64,000 nucleotides of DNA from Leptospira haakeii (GTDB lineage Bacteria; Spirochaetota; Leptospiria; Leptospirales; Leptospiraceae). This document shows positions 15,412 to 26,654 of this stretch, in pieces (position 1 is the first letter of the stretch; each line of letters starts with the position of its first letter). A program made the position numbers and the translations under genes. The stretch covers positions 186,001 to 250,000 of the forward strand of contig NZ_NPEG01000001.1 in NCBI RefSeq assembly GCF_002812045.1. Direction: 5' to 3'. Below the pieces are notes generated by a model. That model searched no databases, had not been told where the DNA came from, and saw only the letters and a program-made list of their open reading frames with translations.

Positions 15412-17655
15412 TTACCAATTGATTGGAACCTCATAAGTTCCGGTTGTTCCTACACTTGTCGCTGCCTGTAGACTAACCCCTGCATTTCCATGGAGAGTAA
15501 AAATGGTCCAACCCACAATCGCCCTAAATCTAAGGGGAGAAATCGGATAGGCCACCGTATTTCTCATTCCGGAAATAATCCAGGCCGTAGGTTTCGGCGG
15601 AGTGCAATTCGGATCGATCGCATAAACCTGGAATTCCATTTCAATAGTTCCATATAATGGAATTCCTCCAAACCATCCGTTGACCACAACTCTTGTAGGG
15701 GATCCTACTGCTCCGATATTCGGAGGCGATGCAACTGCCCCAGGATATCCAATTAAGACCGTTAAGAAGGTAGAATTCCCGTCTTCGTCCAAAAGTCTAA
15801 ATCGAACCACATCTTCCCACCACCATTGGCTCCAGAATTTGCCATGGTAAACAAATCGATTTTTCGCTCCGGTAGAAGTTACGATCCCATTGCCTGAGCT
15901 TGGTTGTGCATCTAGTAGTATGGCTACGGAGTCTCTGTTTCCATGAGGATCATCCCATTCTATCGTAATCGGAATATCAACCTTAGTGGAAGCAGTGCAA
16001 GTATTTAAGTAGTTAGGTGTTCCGGCTACCGCATATCCGATAGGGGGAAGTTTATAACTAGGTGGAACAGGCCAATTTGGGACAGTAAAATCTGGAACAG
16101 AATTCTGCTGCCCATTCGGAATTACCCTGTAATATTGATTCGGCTTTGCAATAAAGAAAAGATTATGTAAAAGTAAATAATCTAATCCATGACTTTCTAA
16201 TGGAAATAACGAAGTTCTATTATGAATCTCTTTTTTTCGAATGAATCGATTGTCCGAAGCCCAGCCGCTATCCGATCCGAACTCTGTTCCTGTCCCACTC
16301 CATGGAGCTGAGTTTAAAAAAGATAAGGTTTTGCTCTCTAAAAATGCGGAAATACTTCCGCCGGAATGCAAAACGGAATGTAAAAGAGGATAAAGATAGA
16401 AATCATGTTGGGCTGCTTGTGCGATTAGAAGGTCTTGTGTTGGTTCACCCCAACTATTTCCGATGGAAGCTAAAGCCATAACCATATGTGCGTTGTCAGG
16501 TGTGGTAAAAACGGCTGATTGAGATAGTCCTCCCCATGCTAATAAATACTGCGGATTGACATTCCAACTTTTACCCGATATCCAATATCCTGCAAAATTA
16601 AAACCTGCCGAAAAAAATCGAGCATCCGCTCCTCTGGTCACTTGCCCCATATGATCCGGATCGACCGGATGAAACGGATCGAACCAACCCACACAAAGCG
16701 GACAAGATCCGAACCAATTTACTTTAGGTGAGACTGGATTTACGATTAACCATGAAACATTCATTTCACCAACTGGAATTCCTAAAATTTCATAGGTTTG
16801 GTCTTGGCCTGCATATACATAATCTACTAGTCTACGTGCATAGATTTGGGCTTGGTGTCGAAAATTCATTCCTTGGTAAGAATATGTAAACGGAACCAAA
16901 TGTTTTACGATCGCTAAACCCAATAATAAATGAACCACTTGGTCTTGGCTCATTTCTCGATTATAAGGAGGTGTAGAGAGAGCCCGCCCTCCAATCCATG
17001 TTTGGTAATCTCCTTCAGCTCCAGATAAGCCTAGATCTTGCATCACATTGAAAGGAACATCATCTCTTACAAAAAAACCAGGAGTATCAGGCCATTGGTA
17101 CCATTCCGTTCCAGGATAATTTGCTACATTTATCGGATGCACTTCCCAGATACTTTGCTCTCCGAAACGATCCAGACGTTCTAAAGCTATAAATGCACAA
17201 AAGAGTTCTCGTATCGTATTTTGGATATCATTCACATCTCCATATCCTGGATAACTGTCTGGACGAGAAAGCATATGTAATTCAGAACCGAGTAGCCCTA
17301 AATACCAGCCTAGTTTAATTGTAGAATCTCCCCATTTTCCATAACGTCCTTCAGGCAAACTTTTAACTTCTTCCATTGGAAGACATCCACCCTTGTCAGT
17401 GGAAAGTTTTATAAAATTGTTTCGGAGCTTATTCCTAAGGTTCCAATATTTTTTCACATTTTTATTTGCTTCTGTTCCATTATATTCCGGTCCGGGTTCC
17501 GAAGAATAAGGAAAGTTGGAGGAAGAAAAACTTGCCCCAAATAGATTCAAAAAACTTGAAATTATAGAAGAACCATTACTGTCCGTTTCTGTTTGTAGAG
17601 AACTCCCAAGTAGCATAGAAGGGAAAAATAAAAAGATGAAAAATATTTTTCGCAT
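15412..17655 (-). CDS. Large exported protein, unknown function
   Basis: 747 residues from the ATG at 17655, which gives a good signal peptide (MRKIFFIFLFFPSMLLGSS); an ATG four codons upstream is possible. After a serine-rich linker, residues of about 70-500 are rich in Trp, Tyr and helix and read like an alpha/alpha-barrel (KYWNLRNKLRNNFIKL; TIRELFCAFIALERLDRF; VHLLLGLAIVKHLVPF). The last 200 residues are beta-rich, with an Ig-like pattern (VDIPITIEWDDPHGNRDSV; VRFRLLDEDGNSTFLTVL). A CPLC pair occurs near residue 320. No family recognised; an extracellular or outer-membrane-attached hydrolase or binding protein is possible. It leads the three-gene minus-strand cluster. Confidence 0.7.
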   Translation of the reverse strand: MRKIFFIFLFFPSMLLGSSLQTETDSNGSSIISSFLNLFGASFSSSNFPYSSEPGPEYNGTEANKNVKKYWNLRNKLRNNFIKLSTDKGGCLPMEEVKSLPEGRYGKWGDSTIKLGWYLGLLGSELHMLSRPDSYPGYGDVNDIQNTIRELFCAFIALERLDRFGEQSIWEVHPINVANYPGTEWYQWPDTPGFFVRDDVPFNVMQDLGLSGAEGDYQTWIGGRALSTPPYNREMSQDQVVHLLLGLAIVKHLVPFTYSYQGMNFRHQAQIYARRLVDYVYAGQDQTYEILGIPVGEMNVSWLIVNPVSPKVNWFGSCPLCVGWFDPFHPVDPDHMGQVTRGADARFFSAGFNFAGYWISGKSWNVNPQYLLAWGGLSQSAVFTTPDNAHMVMALASIGNSWGEPTQDLLIAQAAQHDFYLYPLLHSVLHSGGSISAFLESKTLSFLNSAPWSGTGTEFGSDSGWASDNRFIRKKEIHNRTSLFPLESHGLDYLLLHNLFFIAKPNQYYRVIPNGQQNSVPDFTVPNWPVPPSYKLPPIGYAVAGTPNYLNTCTASTKVDIPITIEWDDPHGNRDSVAILLDAQPSSGNGIVTSTGAKNRFVYHGKFWSQWWWEDVVRFRLLDEDGNSTFLTVLIGYPGAVASPPNIGAVGSPTRVVVNGWFGGIPLYGTIEMEFQVYAIDPNCTPPKPTAWIISGMRNTVAYPISPLRFRAIVGWTIFTLHGNAGVSLQAATSVGTTGTYEVPINW

Positions 17656-17923
17656 AACGTTATACATCCATTTGTTTTATTTCATACGAGGAAGCTAACA
17701 AACGCAGGTGGTCGTCAATGAAAAATATACATTCTGTTTTTATGATGCTAGAAAATTGATTCCGAATTGATATTCATCAAATCTTTTCGAAAATAATTTT
17801 CTGAATTTGGATTCAGAGGTTTTCTGACCTTCTTTTTTTTAGCTAAACGAAAAAATTATAAGTAAGAAAAATGAAAGCCGATTCCATTATCCTGATTTAG
17901 GATATAATTTCTCATTGGGATTA

Positions 17924-18066
17924 CCGATAGGGATGCGTAGGGCGTAAGTCCTGAAAGGATGAGCGCGAGCGAACCCGGAGCAGCCCGGCCAGCGAAGCTG
18001 GATCGGCCAATCTAACCGACTCTCGTCTAAAATACTTTAGAATCATTCGAACGACGCCGTATGACG
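17924..18066 (+). repeat. Structured intergenic repeat, copy B
   Basis: 143 bases closely matching copy C over its whole length, including the 3' part (GACTCTCGTCTA, then CATTCGAACGACGCCGTATG) that copy A lacks. Hairpins: TCCT/AGGA at 17949-17959 and CCAGC/GCTGG at 17989-18001, both with GAA loops. The plus-strand frame reading DSRLKYFRIIRTTPYD runs open through the repeat into the gene remnant that follows. Confidence 0.85.
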
Positions 18067-18317
18067 AAACAGTGCAGAAGCTCAAGGACGAAGGGGTAAA
18101 AGCTTTCAAAGTTTGGATAGACAAAAAAGACGCTGCTAGTGCAAATTGGGATCGCAGCGGACAGCACTATTTCTTAGTGATCTGGGATGAATCAAGGAAC
18201 AATTATATTATGATGGACCATAATAATAACGATGGTAGTTATCATGATATGCCTTTGAGCCCAAAAGACTTTAGCAAATTCCGTAAGATCACATATTTTA
18301 ACCCTAAAACAAGGTAA
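18067..18317 (+). pseudogene. 3' remnant of a C39-like papain-fold peptidase gene
   Basis: About 83 residues read from directly after repeat copy B. The segment SGQHYFLVIWDESRNNYIMM followed by D-H, then LSPKDFSKFRKITYFNP, looks like the C-terminal half of C39-type papain-fold peptidases: the catalytic His in QHY, the strand, and the following Asp. The cysteine-bearing N-terminal half is absent: upstream the frame only runs back through the repeat to a stop at 17952. A GTG at 18072 could start a short product, but there is no ribosome site. The junction at the repeat suggests loss by recombination or insertion. Family call is moderate. Confidence 0.5.
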
Positions 18318-18320
18318 CGA

Positions 18321-18857
18321 ATGAAGAAGATTATATTCAGTTTTTTATTATTAGCATTTCTGAGTTCTTGTAAGGAATGCAATTCGGCAAAAGAGGAATC
18401 GGAAGTTTCTTTTGACTTAGAAGGGATCTACGTTGTAAGTGAAAATGCTTTAGTAAATCAGCTTGCGGGCGAGGGCGTCCCTTTTAAATCTCAATCTGTT
18501 TGTATTGAAATCCAAAAGCCAGATGTTCTCATAATCCGCTATTTGGATCTAAAGCAAGAGACAGATCTATCTATGAAATGGGCGAAAGTAGAAGTAGGAA
18601 AATATAAAATTAGTAATAAAGATAAAGTCGCTTATTTTTATGATTATAGTGTATATAAGAATACTAAGCACCCTCAAATGTCATTTTTGTTAAGCCTTAA
18701 AAATAATAAACCTTTAGAAAAGGAAACTGAGGACTATTCAATGATGACAAGATCATTCAGGATTCCGTCGCTGGACGATTGCACTATAGCAAAAAGAGAA
18801 GAACTAAACACACCACCTGATCCAGGTCCGGAGAATAATTGGGGCAAAGATAAGTAA
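18321..18857 (+). CDS. Putative lipoprotein
   Basis: 178 residues. The signal MKKIIFSFLLLAFLSSC has a lipobox with Cys17, followed by KECNSAKEESEVSF. The mature protein has mixed strand and helix (LEGIYVVSENALVNQ; SVCIEIQKPDVLIIRYLDL) and a Pro-rich acidic tail. It begins 3 bases after the stop of the C39-like remnant, with AAGG as ribosome site, so the two formerly formed an operon; it could be an inhibitor or partner of the lost peptidase, but that is only inferred from position. It lies inside the islet bounded by repeat copies B and C. Confidence 0.65.
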   Translation: MKKIIFSFLLLAFLSSCKECNSAKEESEVSFDLEGIYVVSENALVNQLAGEGVPFKSQSVCIEIQKPDVLIIRYLDLKQETDLSMKWAKVEVGKYKISNKDKVAYFYDYSVYKNTKHPQMSFLLSLKNNKPLEKETEDYSMMTRSFRIPSLDDCTIAKREELNTPPDPGPENNWGKDK

Positions 18858-18933
18858 GGGATAATTTTCACTAGATGAAAACCGTTCTTAGTGTCCTCGT
18901 TCTCCTTTTAGCTGGTGGGCTTTTGTATGCTAG

Positions 18934-19203
18934 CTACTTGCTAAAATAAAGTACGAATCTTCCAGACGGAATTGAATTTAGCAAAGCCGGAGCGCAAGTT
19001 TTGATCCATCGTTCTGCATAACCGTTTTGCCAAGGAGAAAATCTTGCCGTTTTCTTATGTGCGATCCCGATCCGGTTTAGATAACGCGTAAATCTTTTCC
19101 CGAAAAGAGGATCGTTATCGGATAAAAAATGAGTAATTGTTTTTCCGTTTCTCTTGTATCTCGCAGTAAGTTCAGCGATTACTTTTTCCTCCGACTTTAA
19201 ATC
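18934..19203 (-). pseudogene. Integrase-core (rve) transposase remnant
   Basis: Reading the minus strand gives about 89 codons with no start codon: the catalytic-core pattern [23 protein letters not shown], then [17 protein letters not shown]. This is the second Asp and the Glu of the DDE triad in integrase/IS481- or IS3-type transposases. The first Asp and the N-terminal helix-turn-helix are missing, since a stop lies just upstream, and the C-terminal part ends early at 18934. It marks an old mobile element between the lipoprotein and repeat copy C. I see no terminal inverted repeats. Confidence 0.75.
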
Positions 19204-19237
19204 TTAATAACCCTAAATTAAGGAAATTTTCTCTCTC

Positions 19238-19374
19238 CCGACAGGGATGCGGAGGGCGAAGTCCCGAAGGGATGAGCGTGGCTACGCGAACCCGTAACAG
19301 CCCGGCCAGCGAAGCTGGGTCGGCCGACTCTCGTCTAGGAAATTTTAGAACCATTCGAACGACGCCGTATGACG
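19238..19374 (+). repeat. Structured intergenic repeat, copy C
   Basis: 137 bases in the same orientation as copy B and about 1.3 kb from it. Hairpins TCCC/GGGA (19262-19272) and CCAGC/GCTGG (19306-19318) have GAA loops, as in copy B. Compared with B it lacks eight bases after CGGCC. A plus-strand frame reading DSRLGNFRTIRTTPYD ends at a stop soon after the repeat. The rest of the gap to 19573 shows nothing else I can name. Confidence 0.85.
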
Positions 19375-19572
19375 TTCGTTCCGGAAAACTCCTGATTTAG
19401 TCTCCTTTGCTTTCAATTTCCAAAACTTAGTCCGATTCCAAAACCTTTCTTTCCAAATTTCCGAACCGCGGTCCGCGAATTTGTTTTCTAAAATTCAGGA
19501 ATCAATCGCAATGGACCTCTGAGCTGATCCTTCTTTTCGATTTTCGAAATATCAGGATACTCCGGAGGCAAC

Positions 19573-22932
<3,360 letters not shown>

Positions 22933-22942
22933 CCATCAAAAG

Positions 22943-22967
22943 AGGGCCTAACGGCCCTTTTTTATTT
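22943..22967 (+). terminator. Rho-independent terminator of the RND gene
   Basis: AGGGCC (22943-22948) pairs with GGCCCT (22953-22958) around a TAAC loop and is followed by TTTTTTATTTT, eleven bases after the stop codon. Confidence 0.85.
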
Positions 22968-23114
22968 TAAAATTCAAATTTATATAATATTAAAAAATAG
23001 AATTTTTTAATATTATAATAAGCAATAATTTATTGACTTTTCCTTAATTTTGCCAAATTTATTGCTCTGTTTTTTCATGAATCAAACGGAAAAACAAAGG
23101 AAAATTAAGTATAA

Positions 23115-23531
23115 ATGAAACGTTTAGGGATATTTACAGGGATCTTTGTAATTTTAATATTCGTCGGTTGTAAGGAGAAAACCGAAGATCTAAAAGATTC
23201 TCGAATAATTTTGGATGGAAAATGGGTATTGGTTGCAAGTTGTATCGACGGAGGACCGAATGCCACAGCTTGGTTAGAGATCCAATCAAACACAATCCGG
23301 TCCTGCATGCAACAAGCCGGAACCGGAACGTACACAACTTTGAAGGGAACGATAAGACCAGCTGATTCCTACGGAAATTACAAAATCGATTGGAGCAATG
23401 GTTATAACCAAAATGCAAGCTATCCTGTAGGCGTTTTAAAACTATTATCTTTGATAGACCCATCTACCCAAAGCACTCAGTGTTACACTAAGAATCCTAG
23501 CTATCCGCCGAATTCTCAGTGCCAATTTTAA
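23115..23531 (+). CDS. Putative lipoprotein with disulphide-type cysteines
   Basis: 138 residues. Signal MKRLGIFTGIFVILIFVGC with the lipid-site Cys19, then a charged linker. The core opens with ILDGKWVLVASCIDGG and has a beta pattern like small lipocalin-style lipoproteins (WLEIQSNTIRSCMQQAGTG; YKIDWSNGYNQ), with four further cysteines in the order SC, SC, QC, QC. A possible promoter begins TTGACT at 23034. CTTAATTTT (23043-23051) can pair with AAAATTAAG (23101-23109), just in front of the start. No family recognised. Confidence 0.65.
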   Translation: MKRLGIFTGIFVILIFVGCKEKTEDLKDSRIILDGKWVLVASCIDGGPNATAWLEIQSNTIRSCMQQAGTGTYTTLKGTIRPADSYGNYKIDWSNGYNQNASYPVGVLKLLSLIDPSTQSTQCYTKNPSYPPNSQCQF

Positions 23532-23549
23532 ACAATTTTCTCACCTTTT

Positions 23550-23573
23550 GCGATGTTGGAATTCCAACATCGC
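23550..23573. other. Perfect 24-bp palindrome
   Basis: GCGATGTTGGAA (23550-23561) is followed at once by its exact reverse complement. It lies 18 bases after the lipoprotein stop. No U-run follows in either direction, so it is not a standard terminator; it could be a protein-binding site or a member of a dispersed palindrome family. Only one full copy is seen here. Confidence 0.7.
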
Positions 23574-23708
23574 TCTCTCGGATCAAAATACGCTTGTTAT
23601 GAACAATTCCCGGTCTCAAAACTCCATTTTTTATTTCCAAACCTCTAAAACTTAGTTCCCAATAAACGATAAATCCTAAATAAAGACTTCACTTTCAGGG
23701 AGGAGTTT

Positions 23709-24734
23709 ATGATCCAAAAAACTTCCTTACATGTCTATATTGGAATTACTCTAGTAACAAATCTTCTATTCGGTTGTGCTCAATTACAAAAAGTTGATTT
23801 AAAAAAAGTAAAAGAAAAGATCGAGGAACTGGATAAACCTTCCTTCATCTTAGAAAAAGTTTCCATTGCTGAGATCAATCTATCCGAGATCAAACTTAGA
23901 GTGGATTCGAAAGTAAAAAATCCATATCCGATCGCTTTACCTGCGACCAACCTGGAAATCAATATCTTGATCGAAGGACAACAATTCACAAAGGCAAAAA
24001 CCAAAATCCCTAGTGTAGGCGGGAATTCCAACAAACCGGTCCCAGTGGATTTAACATTCGCTTATAATGATCTCGCAGCACTTTATAAAAAAGTTCCTGG
24101 AAAAATAGACTTAGTAGTAAAAGTACAAGGAGTCGTTTCACTTCCGATCCCTGAGAAATATAGATCCATCGCAGGTGCTGACTCACTCGACTTCCCATTC
24201 GAAGAAGAAAGAAAAATCCCAGCAGTTCTTCCGGATATAGAGATCCGAAATTTCAAAATTATCAAACCGGATCCTTCCACCATCTTAAGTTCCGCAGGCA
24301 CGGACGATCTGGCAAAAAAAGCCACATCATTCTTAGATACATTACTCAGCCCTCAAAAAAAATCTCCAGGTTCAGCGGTCGCCGCAGGGTTATCTTCACT
24401 CGACTTAAAAGTAGATACAGAATTCCAAATTGTATTAAAAAACAGAGCTACATCTAGATTACAATTTTCTGAATTTGAATTTGAACTCACATTGGAAAAA
24501 GAAAAATTCCTAACTGGCCAACCTGTAAGGATCGAAAACCAAGGACAAGAATCCATCCTAAGCGTCCGCACCTCCTTCCCTCTCGGGACAGTCACACAAG
24601 GGATCGCAAACGCAATCTCCAAAAGGTCCGCGGCATTCCGATTAAACGGAAAAGCAACAACCGAAGCTCCGGAAATCGGAACAGGTCCAGTTCCATTCAA
24701 ATTCGACAAATCCGGCTCTTTTAGCTGGAATTAA
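23709..24734 (+). CDS. LEA14-like (WHy-domain) lipoprotein
   Basis: 341 residues. The N-terminus carries a signal with lipid-site cysteine in TNLLFGC (Cys23). Residues of about 45-155 match the water-stress LEA14 type: FILEKVSIAEINLSEIKLRVDSKVKNPYPIALP and LEINILIEGQ, the Ig-like sandwich with the hallmark N-P after the K-V strand. A second similar unit appears from about residue 230 (DLKVDTEFQIVLKNRATSRLQFSEFEFELTLEKEKF), so two WHy-like domains are likely. Usually linked with desiccation or envelope stress. AGGGAGG stands before the ATG. No partner genes adjacent. Confidence 0.8.
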   Translation: MIQKTSLHVYIGITLVTNLLFGCAQLQKVDLKKVKEKIEELDKPSFILEKVSIAEINLSEIKLRVDSKVKNPYPIALPATNLEINILIEGQQFTKAKTKIPSVGGNSNKPVPVDLTFAYNDLAALYKKVPGKIDLVVKVQGVVSLPIPEKYRSIAGADSLDFPFEEERKIPAVLPDIEIRNFKIIKPDPSTILSSAGTDDLAKKATSFLDTLLSPQKKSPGSAVAAGLSSLDLKVDTEFQIVLKNRATSRLQFSEFEFELTLEKEKFLTGQPVRIENQGQESILSVRTSFPLGTVTQGIANAISKRSAAFRLNGKATTEAPEIGTGPVPFKFDKSGSFSWN

Positions 24735-24740
24735 TAATAA

Positions 24741-24833
24741 GGGCGCATGCTCGCCGTTACGGCGAGCACCCGGCTCTACGCTCCAATCCGCTCCGCGGGA
24801 TTTCCGCTACGATCCGTTGCGCTTTACTAATCC
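24741..24833 (-). repeat. GC-rich hairpin element, possible relative of repeats A-C
   Basis: A GC-rich block in AT-rich surroundings. GCTCGCCG (24749-24756) and CGGCGAGC (24760-24767) form a perfect stem with a TTA loop. On the minus strand the order GGATTAG, GCGGAAAT, GGAGCGGAT, AGCCGGG, hairpin, GCGCCC recalls the order in copies A-C (GGATGAGCG, GGAGC, AGCCCGG, hairpin, CGGCC). The relation is only suggestive. No U-run follows the hairpin. Confidence 0.45.
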
Positions 24834-24851
24834 AAAATATATTATAATTAT

Positions 24852-25265
24852 CTAATTAATAATCCTAAGATACGAATTCTTACCGGAAGAAAATCTCATC
24901 CAATCAGTTCTGATATTATTTTCTTCCAAGTAAGTTTGAACTTTTTTATTAATACAAAATCTCGCACCTAAATCATCTTCGCTAGACAAGTTTCCGAACT
25001 TCAAATATTTCCCGGTTTCAATCTCAACTTCTTCCAAATTTTTTGAAAAGCCAGGAATATCCTCCTCAAAAAAGCCAATAAATCCTTTGAAAACTTTGCC
25101 GAAGTTTTCAAATTTTTCAGCGATACATCTTTTCGGAATATGATTTTCTAACAAATATCGGTCCAAACGATCTCGGATACGATTTGATTCATAACTCAAT
25201 TCTCCTTCTTCACATGCGAATCCATAACCTAGAATTTTTCTTCTAAATACTAAAACTATATTCAT
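24852..25265 (-). CDS. Hypothetical protein, 137 residues
   Basis: No family recognised. A cytoplasmic-looking protein of mixed charge with no signal peptide: MNIVLVFRRKILGYGF begins as a strand, then helical acidic stretches (SYESNRIRDRLDRYLLENHIP), a Phe/Gly run (KVFKGFIGFFEEDIPGF), and a basic C-terminal part. It follows the sugar-transferase/diiron fusion gene by 12 bases on the same strand, so the two are probably co-transcribed and it may assist that enzyme. Confidence 0.6.
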   Translation of the reverse strand: MNIVLVFRRKILGYGFACEEGELSYESNRIRDRLDRYLLENHIPKRCIAEKFENFGKVFKGFIGFFEEDIPGFSKNLEEVEIETGKYLKFGNLSSEDDLGARFCINKKVQTYLEENNIRTDWMRFSSGKNSYLRIIN

Positions 25266-25277
25266 AGAAGAATATCC

Positions 25278-26543
25278 TCAAACGAAAAATGTCTGGAGGA
25301 TTTCTCTCTCCGTATTTCGGGAAATATTCTTAAACTGCAGGTAACAGTCTTTGATTGGAATTTCTAACGCCTTGAATGTTTTGCGATGGTCCATCAAAAC
25401 GGAAACGCAAGCGGCAAAAGAAAGAAATCTCCACATGGTCTTAAAAAGAAATCGAGTGATCGGATTTTTAAGCCGTATCTTAAAAAATGTACAATGAAAG
25501 ATCAGATGTTTTTCTTCATCTTCCGCGATATGAAGAAGTGCGTTCTTTACGGAACCGAATGGAATTTTCTCCGCGATCTTTTTGTAAAAACAAATCCCGA
25601 TCACTTCTGCGACCAATAAGACCATCAGCTTAAGCCTGGTTCCTAAAAGCCTTCTGCCAAAATGAAAAAGTTTTTCGGTCCAGTTTGATTGGATCAGTTC
25701 TCCTCTTAATGCACGAACACAGTCCCCTAAAATGCGCGCATGTCTGCCTTCTTCTTTTACAAAAAGTTTCAAGGCTTCTCTGTAATTTGGATCTACTCCG
25801 TAGATATTTATGTGGTCTATATCTCTTGCGATCCTACCTTCTCCAGCTTCTCCTAACTGAAAGATCGCAAGAGACTTAGCAACTGGGAGACGTTTTTGGG
25901 GAATAAATCCTATAACCTGCTCTTGGACAATAGGATAAGGACGATCCGCATTCTTTCTAAAATGTTTGGCCCAATTTCCCCAAAAATAACCTCGATCCCG
26001 TTTTTGAAGACGGGTCCATAATAAATTTCTAATTCTTTTCTTACCGAAAAGATTCATTACCAAGGTTAAAATCACTATTTGCTGATCTAAACTAAAACTT
26101 CTTCTTTTAAGATAAGAAAGATCGAAACAAAGTGAGTATTTGGATCCTCTTCCTGAATATAATTGAGATAGTCCTGTGATCCCAGGACGAATCGACCATC
26201 TTCGATCTAAACTTTCTACTCCCCAACCTAATCTACGAATGTCTTGCTCGGTCAGAGGCCTCGGACCAACGATACTCATATCGCCTTTTATAATATTCCA
26301 AATCTGAGGAAGTTCGTCTAAACCGGTACTTCTCAAAAAAGAACCAATCTTTGTAGGAATTCCATCCTTCAAGGTTCTGAATTTCCAGATCCGAAAGACC
26401 TTCTTTCCTAAACCTATCCTTTCTTGTAAGAAAAAGATCGGTCCCGGATCCAAAACAGAGATTAGTAAAAAAATCCCGAGTAAAACCGGGGAAAATACAG
26501 CGAGCGCGATCAAAGCCAAAGAAAATTCTAAAATTCGTTTCAT
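25278..26543 (-). CDS. Sugar-phosphate transferase fused to a ferritin-like diiron domain
   Basis: 421 residues in two domains. Residues 1-185 are a small bacterial sugar transferase of PglC/WcaJ type, which moves a sugar phosphate from a nucleotide sugar to undecaprenyl phosphate: a re-entrant helix at 5-32, DPGPIFFLQERIG, KFRTLKDG at 54-61, LDELPQ at 75-80 with the catalytic Asp-Glu pair, and GDMSIVGPRP at 87-96. Residues of about 210-365 show four helices carrying the full diiron set E..ExxH..E..ExxH: E232 or E235, E265-H268 (EEGRHA), E313 (VAEVIG) and E343-H346 (EDEEKH). So both halves look active. An oxidation of the sugar or lipid product is possible but unproven. It is divergent from a two-component system. 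Confidence 0.85.
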   Translation of the reverse strand: MKRILEFSLALIALAVFSPVLLGIFLLISVLDPGPIFFLQERIGLGKKVFRIWKFRTLKDGIPTKIGSFLRSTGLDELPQIWNIIKGDMSIVGPRPLTEQDIRRLGWGVESLDRRWSIRPGITGLSQLYSGRGSKYSLCFDLSYLKRRSFSLDQQIVILTLVMNLFGKKRIRNLLWTRLQKRDRGYFWGNWAKHFRKNADRPYPIVQEQVIGFIPQKRLPVAKSLAIFQLGEAGEGRIARDIDHINIYGVDPNYREALKLFVKEEGRHARILGDCVRALRGELIQSNWTEKLFHFGRRLLGTRLKLMVLLVAEVIGICFYKKIAEKIPFGSVKNALLHIAEDEEKHLIFHCTFFKIRLKNPITRFLFKTMWRFLSFAACVSVLMDHRKTFKALEIPIKDCYLQFKNISRNTEREILQTFFV

Positions 26544-26654
26544 GGACCAAAGAATATCGAATTTTCAAAAACAAACCCACCTTCCGAGTGCGGATATATA
26601 AGCACTCAAGTGCTTGACCTGATAGTTCTTAGTATCCTAAAATTCCGAGAACAC

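Noticed and set aside
18875..18949. 24-codon frame encoding a hydrophobic peptide (MKTVLSVLVLLLAGG...)
   Set aside because: It would be a short membrane peptide, but there is no ribosome site, and its end overlaps the integrase remnant. Not convincing without conservation.
23134..23463. Minus-strand frame inside the lipoprotein gene at 23115
   Set aside because: Shadow of a gene with a proper lipobox; no ribosome site.
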